DNA of 64,000 nucleotides from Eutypa lata (lineage: Eukaryota > Ascomycota > Sordariomycetes > Xylariales > Diatrypaceae). The translations under genes and the position numbers were made by a program. Below the pieces are notes generated by a model. It had not been told where the DNA came from. It saw nothing but the letters and a program-made list of their open reading frames with translations, and ran no database searches. The stretch covers positions 2,356,001-2,420,000 of the forward strand of contig JAKULF010000009.1 in NCBI GenBank assembly GCA_022661535.1, in the 5' to 3' direction. Positions within the stretch are counted from its first letter, which is position 1. Each line of letters begins with the position of its first letter. Of this stretch, positions 58,764-64,000 are shown piece after piece.

Positions 58764-61218
58764 AAGCCTGGGATCCCCGTTAGGTAGCGAGCTGTTAAAT
58801 ACCCCCGAGGGCGTTATTCCATCATCCATCCGCCTGTTGCGACAGTTGAGCCCCTTTGGTTGTACAAATTCCCGTCTTTCACCATATATCCATGTTTCGG
58901 GAGAGATTCCCCGGCTGGAGAAAAAAAATACTCTTGTGTGTTTTTGTCGGAGTCGTGAATAGAAACCGGATGTATGTGTGTGAATTCATCTTCATTTCAT
59001 ATTGTTGTGTAGCCTAAGTTCCTCTGGTGCGGAAGACGAAAAGAGCACGCCTTTTTTTGTTGTCTTTTTTTAGCTTCCGTCTGAAAGACTAGCTGAGGGG
59101 GGAATGTTGCACAGAGCTTGGAAGGATGAAAATCGAGGGTTGTGTGGATAGCCGTGCTGGGTTCAGACAGTTGATTGATGGATGGGATGGAATACCTACC
59201 TGTTTTTTTTTTTCTGCTTATAAATCTTCCCCCGAGTCTTCTCTAGTTGCAGCTAAATGTGTTTCGCAAGAAATGTGCCCCCCGTCTCCCCCCCTTTTTT
59301 TGATACCTGCTGCAGTGTGAATGTCAATTTAGGTTGATGGAGGGACTGATTGCTGACCTTGTGTGTGATATATGGATTGTGTTGTGTGATGATGAACTCG
59401 GATAGACGGGATAGAATAGATATATGGCTTGTGGTTGTTTCAGATTTCTTGGCTGATGGCATGGGATCTTAGCTACCTAGGTGGTTTTCTGGAACACTAA
59501 GTAGCTAGCTGCTCTTGTGCAGCTATACGAAATCAAATAAGTAGGTATGTATGTAAATAAGGCCTGTTCCTTAGTAATATCAGATCCTACCATGAATATA
59601 GAAGGACTAGCTAGCTAGCTGCTGACTCCTGAAAGTGTCAGCTTCAATAGCTGTGCAAGGGGGGGGGGGGCAGCTCTAGGGTCTTTTTTATCTTACCATT
59701 GGGTTAGTAGTAAAGTATTATATATAAAAACGACAACGCTTGGAGGTCTTGGCTATGAGTACGAGTACCAATCAACGTTGCCCAGCTTGATGGCGAATGT
59801 GTGTTGCATTACACAGTTATACTATCTATATAGTTATATCTGAGGCCATTTTGGCCCGAAGCCTCGCTGTCATTACGGTTGGCTAAAGCCGAGTAAGCCA
59901 CGGTGGCGATATCGCAGATGAGACAGTAGATGTGAACGATATAGCCATGGGGTGTTTGAGAATATTGCTATAGTATTAAGGGTTCGGTTCACCCGCTACA
60001 ACAGACCTTTGAGAGGCGTATATGAGTGATGTATACGAGTGATGGTGGATTCAAAGGTTCATTATCGGGATGACGATGATAAATGGAAACATCTTTATAT
60101 GTTGTATAATTCCAGTATTAAGGATGTCAATTATATTCTGGTGTTTATTATACCTGCCTAAGTTGAACTTAAGGATAAGTATTCATAAACATGTTAACAT
60201 TATTAAATAAACGGATTTAAACCAAAATATTCAACAGCATCATTTAATTATCCCAATAACGTATCTGCCACCATGATGATAGATACAAGTAATACTCTAT
60301 TGGGTTTCTTCGTAGTCCATTCTATCCTCCCTCTTATTATCTTAAGATCCTGATGTACCACCTGAGAATTCATGTGTCAATGTTTAATAAGTCCGGATAT
60401 TAACTAGGGATGTCAAATCTTTGCCTTTACTTCATGGACTGAAGTCTCGTTGCTTTAAAACATTTACGTATATTTATATGACCTGTTTATGTACATTTTT
60501 AACGCTCTTGGGATATATTGGCGAGGTACCGCGAGAGGGGACGGGGGGGGGGGGGGGGGGGGATAAAACGCATAAAAATTTGAAAACGGAAACGAAAGAG
60601 GCTTACATAGCAAACAACTACTAATCGAAAGACCGAGGAAGCTACGATGACTATACTATCTATGTTAAATTATAGCTTGGGCGTGAACCAAAAAAAAAGG
60701 CGATATTTTCTTCTCCTTACCTGGTGGGCGCCATGCTGTAGAAAATCTCTATATTATCCTCGAGCAAAGGGGGTTAAGACAGAAAATATTTGTTCCCCTA
60801 GTTTGAAATCCAGTGTCTCTTAGTTATCGAGTATCATCATATACTCTGCCTTTAAGACACCCTGGATTTGCTATCGAAAATTATAGAATAGTTCGGCATA
60901 TGGAGAGGTACGATGGTAGTAATTGGTATATGGTATTAGTCGTTAAGCTTTTAATTGTGTCCTTCTTCAGCCCCTTTTCACTAGGGTATTAACACTGCAC
61001 ATACATACATAAAATAGGGTACCACCCGCAGCACACCTATCCGTCCAGAAAACAAGGACACTTTCAACTCATAAGCACCCCAGGTCCAGATCAGTCACAG
61101 GAACCACCATGCCCACTCACCCACTCACTAACTCACTCACCCAGGAACTCATAATTAGGTATGTAGGTCCGTAGTTAATAGGTATAACACAAATTACCAC
61201 CACAAGCCAGTCAGCCAG
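58764..61218. other. Intergenic between convergent tubulin and F-box genes
   Basis: About 2.5 kb, no gene seen. Left end is the tubulin 3' flank with T-runs. Two G homopolymers occur: G12 near 59659-59670 and G20 at 60543-60562. AT-rich between 60050 and 60480. CTAGCTAGCTAG repeats lie near 59609-59621. Confidence 0.5.
60543..60562. repeat. Homopolymer tract of twenty G
   Basis: A run of 20 consecutive G on the plus strand, preceded by GGGGAC. Long G tracts form G-quadruplex or triplex structures and are unstable in copying and sequencing, so the length may be imprecise. Confidence 0.85.
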
Positions 61219-63474
61219 TCAATCATCTTCGGCATCAGCCAACTCAGCCAGCATCTCGTCCTGGAGGCGACCGCCCTCGAGGAGCTGAATCAGGCTCATG
61301 CCCTCGAGGGCCGTGTCGGCGATATGCTGCAGCTCGTGCAGGGTGAAGGGGTTGCAGTTCGGGAACCGGCCGTCGATCCCGTTGCGCTGCCACCCGGATG
61401 TCGGGTTCTTCGCGTGCGGCGCGTTGTCGAGGTAGTGCTCGGCGCTCCACCAGCACGGTGTCGTCCCCATCCCCATCCCCATCCCCGTCCCCGTCTCCGT
61501 CTCCGTCTCCGTCTCCGGTCTCGCTAGTCCATTGTTGTTATAATAGCTAGAAGATGGAGATGTCGGAAATGGCGGTGGGGATGGTGGTGGTGGTGGTAGT
61601 ATGAGTGATACCGCCCCTCCATCCCCCACACCACCATCACCACCACCACCACCACCCCCTACATCATGATCTAACCAAGGCGGCGGCTGCTGCTGCTGCT
61701 CCACCGGGTCATCAGGCAGGTACTCAACCGGCGACCCATCAGGGGCATCGGGTTGCGTATGACCTAGCACGACCTCGACGAAGCGCTGCTCGAGAGGCCT
61801 ATCGAGTCCACTCGGATCACGCAAATCGTACGCGGGCGTGATGGTGTGGTTAGCCGTGATAAAAGTGCCGCCGCCCACGGCAGTCGCCCCGTTCCCAGTA
61901 ATGTACTGGTCGTAACTGAGACTGGAGGCGCGGCAGACGCGCAGGTGCAGCATCTGTCGGAGGAGGACGGCGATCCAGCGATGATTGGGCGGGGGTTGTT
62001 GGTTCGGGAGGCCGACCCACAGGGTATTATCACCGCTGCTGCTGCTGTCGTTGTCATTGCTGTTATGATGGTGATGGTGATGGTGATGGTGGTGGTGATC
62101 AGTGGCGCTGCTGTTGTGGACCGTCTTCAGGTAAACGTGGTCGAGGTAGAGCTCGCGCAGCGAGGCGCCGAAGCAGCGGAACATGGCGAGGAGGCCGAAG
62201 CCCATGACCTCGACGCGGCGCAGCTCGAGGCACGCGAGGTGCGGGAGCACGGAGCGCGGCGGCCGCCGGATCGTCGGCACGGACCGGAACTGCCACTCTT
62301 CTAAGGTGAGATCGCGCTGCGTCGAGGTCCGCACGGGCCGGCTGGGGGTCAGCGACCGCGACGACGACGACGGCAGGTTCTTCTCGTCGAGGTCCAGACC
62401 CACCAGGCACAGGCTCCGGAGCCCCGGCGCCTTGCCGATCATCTCCCACAGCCGGTTGCGGAACGTCACCGTGTGCGCCGGCCCCTCCTCGTGCCGCCGC
62501 ACCGATAGCACGAGGTGCTCCAGCCCCGCGAACACGTCCATGATGTTGCGTACATCGCGCGGATTATGCCACTTTTTTTTGGTAAAACCAAGTTAGTATC
62601 TAATTTTTCATCATGTCTTGTAGAAGGTTCTATAACAGAACGAGAAAGGTAAGATATTAGCTTGTCTTTAGTACTTACTAGCTTGACGACTGTCGTGTCC
62701 GTCAGGTTTTCAATTACCAGGGTCCGCAGGGGCGCAGCCTCCTCCTCCTCGCCGTCTCTCTTCCCTTCCTGCTCTTGCTCTTGCTCTTGCTGCTGCTGCA
62801 ACCGCGCTCGCTCCGCTAGCGCCTCGATCGTGTTCCCCAGGATCATAGTCGCGGCGTGGCAGTGGCGCGAGATGAGCTGGAAGGGCAGGTTCAGGCGGAC
62901 GGCGGACGCGTTCGGGGTGTGCGCGAGCAGGTCGCCCAGGCGCGCGCGGTACTCGAGCTCGGTGAAGGACGTCTCGGCCATGCAGTACCGGTCGTTCAGG
63001 GTGTCGATGAAGACGCCCATGGTGGGGATCTTGGAGAAGATCTTCCCGAGGTATCTCACTTCGCCTGCGCATTGCAAAAAAAAGACACAAATGTATACGC
63101 GTTAGATATAATTCAAAACAGGGGTTTTACACGGGGAAAAGTAAATATTATTATTAATATTAATAAACTAGAAGGAAAAAGAAGAAGGAAAAACTACCAT
63201 CATCTCGGATCATCATCAGATCTAAGTAAAGAGCTTGGCATAAGTGCCCTATCCTTTGTAATGCGGCATCGTCGGGAGGTCGGCAGCTCCTGGAGATTCT
63301 GTCGAGCCGCGTGAATTCCAATTGCAGAGTCTGGAGGACGATGGGCTTTAGGACGTGGTCGAAGAGTTTACAGACGGTGCGCAGGTTGAGCAGGGCGTTC
63401 TTGTCCCCGTAGTGGTTTGCGACGCAATATTCGAGTATCGTTAGGATTATCTCGGGGGGTAGCCTCTCCATCAT
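61219..63474 (-). CDS. F-box protein with low-complexity inserts
   Basis: Three exons on the minus strand: 63474-63198, 63064-62679 and 62571-61219, giving 671 residues; phases 1 and 0 match. The F-box at the N-terminus (LPPEIILTILEYCV) would bind Skp1 in an SCF ubiquitin ligase. The rest has leucine-rich, LRR-like strands (HLACLELRRVEVMGFGLLAM, SLRELYLDHVYLKTV) suited to substrate recognition. Several simple-sequence insertions interrupt it: a Gln/Glu tract (QQQQEQEQEQEQEG), an 11-residue His tract encoded by CAC/CAT repeats (near 62066-62098), Gly-rich and Pro-rich tracts, and ETETETETGTGMGMGMG. The substrate is unknown. The initiator could be either of two adjacent ATGs (63474 or 63471). 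Confidence 0.85.
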
Positions 63475-64000
63475 TCTCGCGACCTTTTTAACTACCTCCT
63501 AACTAGGTAGTAGGTAGGGGGATGAACAATTGTATTTCCCCCCTCTTCTTCTTAATTAACAAGAGATCTATACTGAAAGCGATTGGCACCGTAGGGAAAC
63601 TGGAGGAGTTTGACAATTATGATTATGTAAATGAGGGTTTAAAAAATACAAATGTTGATTAAAACAACGAAACATTAAAGTCCCTCCTTTCTGAGGTAAC
63701 ACAAAAACAGCTCCAGGAGCACGGGCGCGGGAGCTTAAGCTTAGACCCGCCCTTATTATCATCTGCCCCTCAAGTGGATCCATTAGTTGGCATATAAAAC
63801 AGGGATATGGATTTCCAATAAGGACATTGCCCCAGCCCTAGCTAATTCGGCTTTTTATACGTAGTAAACTCTACCATTGAAAATAATGTGAGCCTGCCAA
63901 TGGCTTTTAGGAATAGGGGTCATGTTTCTATTGCGCATCGTAGAAAGGGGAGTAAGGGTAGACGGGATGAGAACTTGGAACGACAACAGACTGGTATTCT
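63475..64000. other. Upstream region of the F-box gene, no other gene seen
   Basis: Contains the AACTACCTCCTAACTAGGTAGTAGGTAG repeat-like stretch near 63490-63517. The 71-codon ORF at 63568-63783 has no recognisable motif. A gene may start beyond the window. Confidence 0.4.

Overview
The window is nuclear DNA of a filamentous ascomycete. Most genes are broken by short introns of about 50-240 bp with GTRNGT donors, CTRAY-type branch sites and YAG acceptors. The recognisable proteins are fungal in type: an alpha-tubulin starting MKGEILHLH, verprolin, She3, Dep1, Nop12, Pta1 and Coa3. Intergenic DNA is rich in TACC/TAGG microsatellites, a look common in Sordariomycetes; the class is an inference, the kingdom is not. 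No rRNA, intact tRNA or CRISPR array was seen.

Layout. 1-675 is the 3' end of a membrane-protein gene, followed by a four-helix membrane protein (2839-4171). A CHORD-CS co-chaperone (6819-7893, minus) and a small glutaredoxin-like protein (8639-9089, plus) share a divergent upstream region, followed by a five-part HpcH/HpaI aldolase (9365-10501, minus). 11327-14192 is the decayed remnant of an NLR-like STAND gene: alpha/beta-hydrolase N-terminus, linker and WD40 C-terminus, with the NACHT domain gone. A small TA-flanked inverted-repeat element follows (15265-15550). Then come verprolin (16083-17809), an unrecognised 993-residue protein (19682-22836, minus), about 3 kb without genes, and a WW-domain protein with a glycine-zipper helix (26054-27384). 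A second STAND pseudogene (28168-32865, minus) keeps a TIR/SEFIR-like N-terminus, NACHT and WD40 propeller but carries at least four lesions. An ammonium transporter (35048-36774) and She3-like coiled coil (38469-40047) follow.

The intergenic block 40048-43408 holds the oddest structure in the window: two arrays of an 11-bp near-palindrome, ACAA-N3-TTGT, spaced every 18-19 bp, either side of a tRNA-like A-box/B-box pair and bounded by a GTGGGGCAAAA inverted repeat.

The right part is a run of housekeeping genes: Pta1/symplekin (43409-46141, minus), Coa3 (47272-47648), Dep1 (48520-50727, minus), Nop12 (51565-53378), an unrecognised Pro/Gln/Met-rich protein (54652-56064), alpha-tubulin (56978-58763) and a low-complexity F-box protein (61219-63474, minus). 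Pta1/Coa3 and Dep1/Nop12 are divergent pairs. The genes do not form one pathway; shared themes are RNA processing and ribosome biogenesis (Pta1, Nop12, perhaps She3), chromatin (Dep1) and cytoskeleton (verprolin, tubulin). Exon boundaries were read by eye from splice signals and frame continuity.
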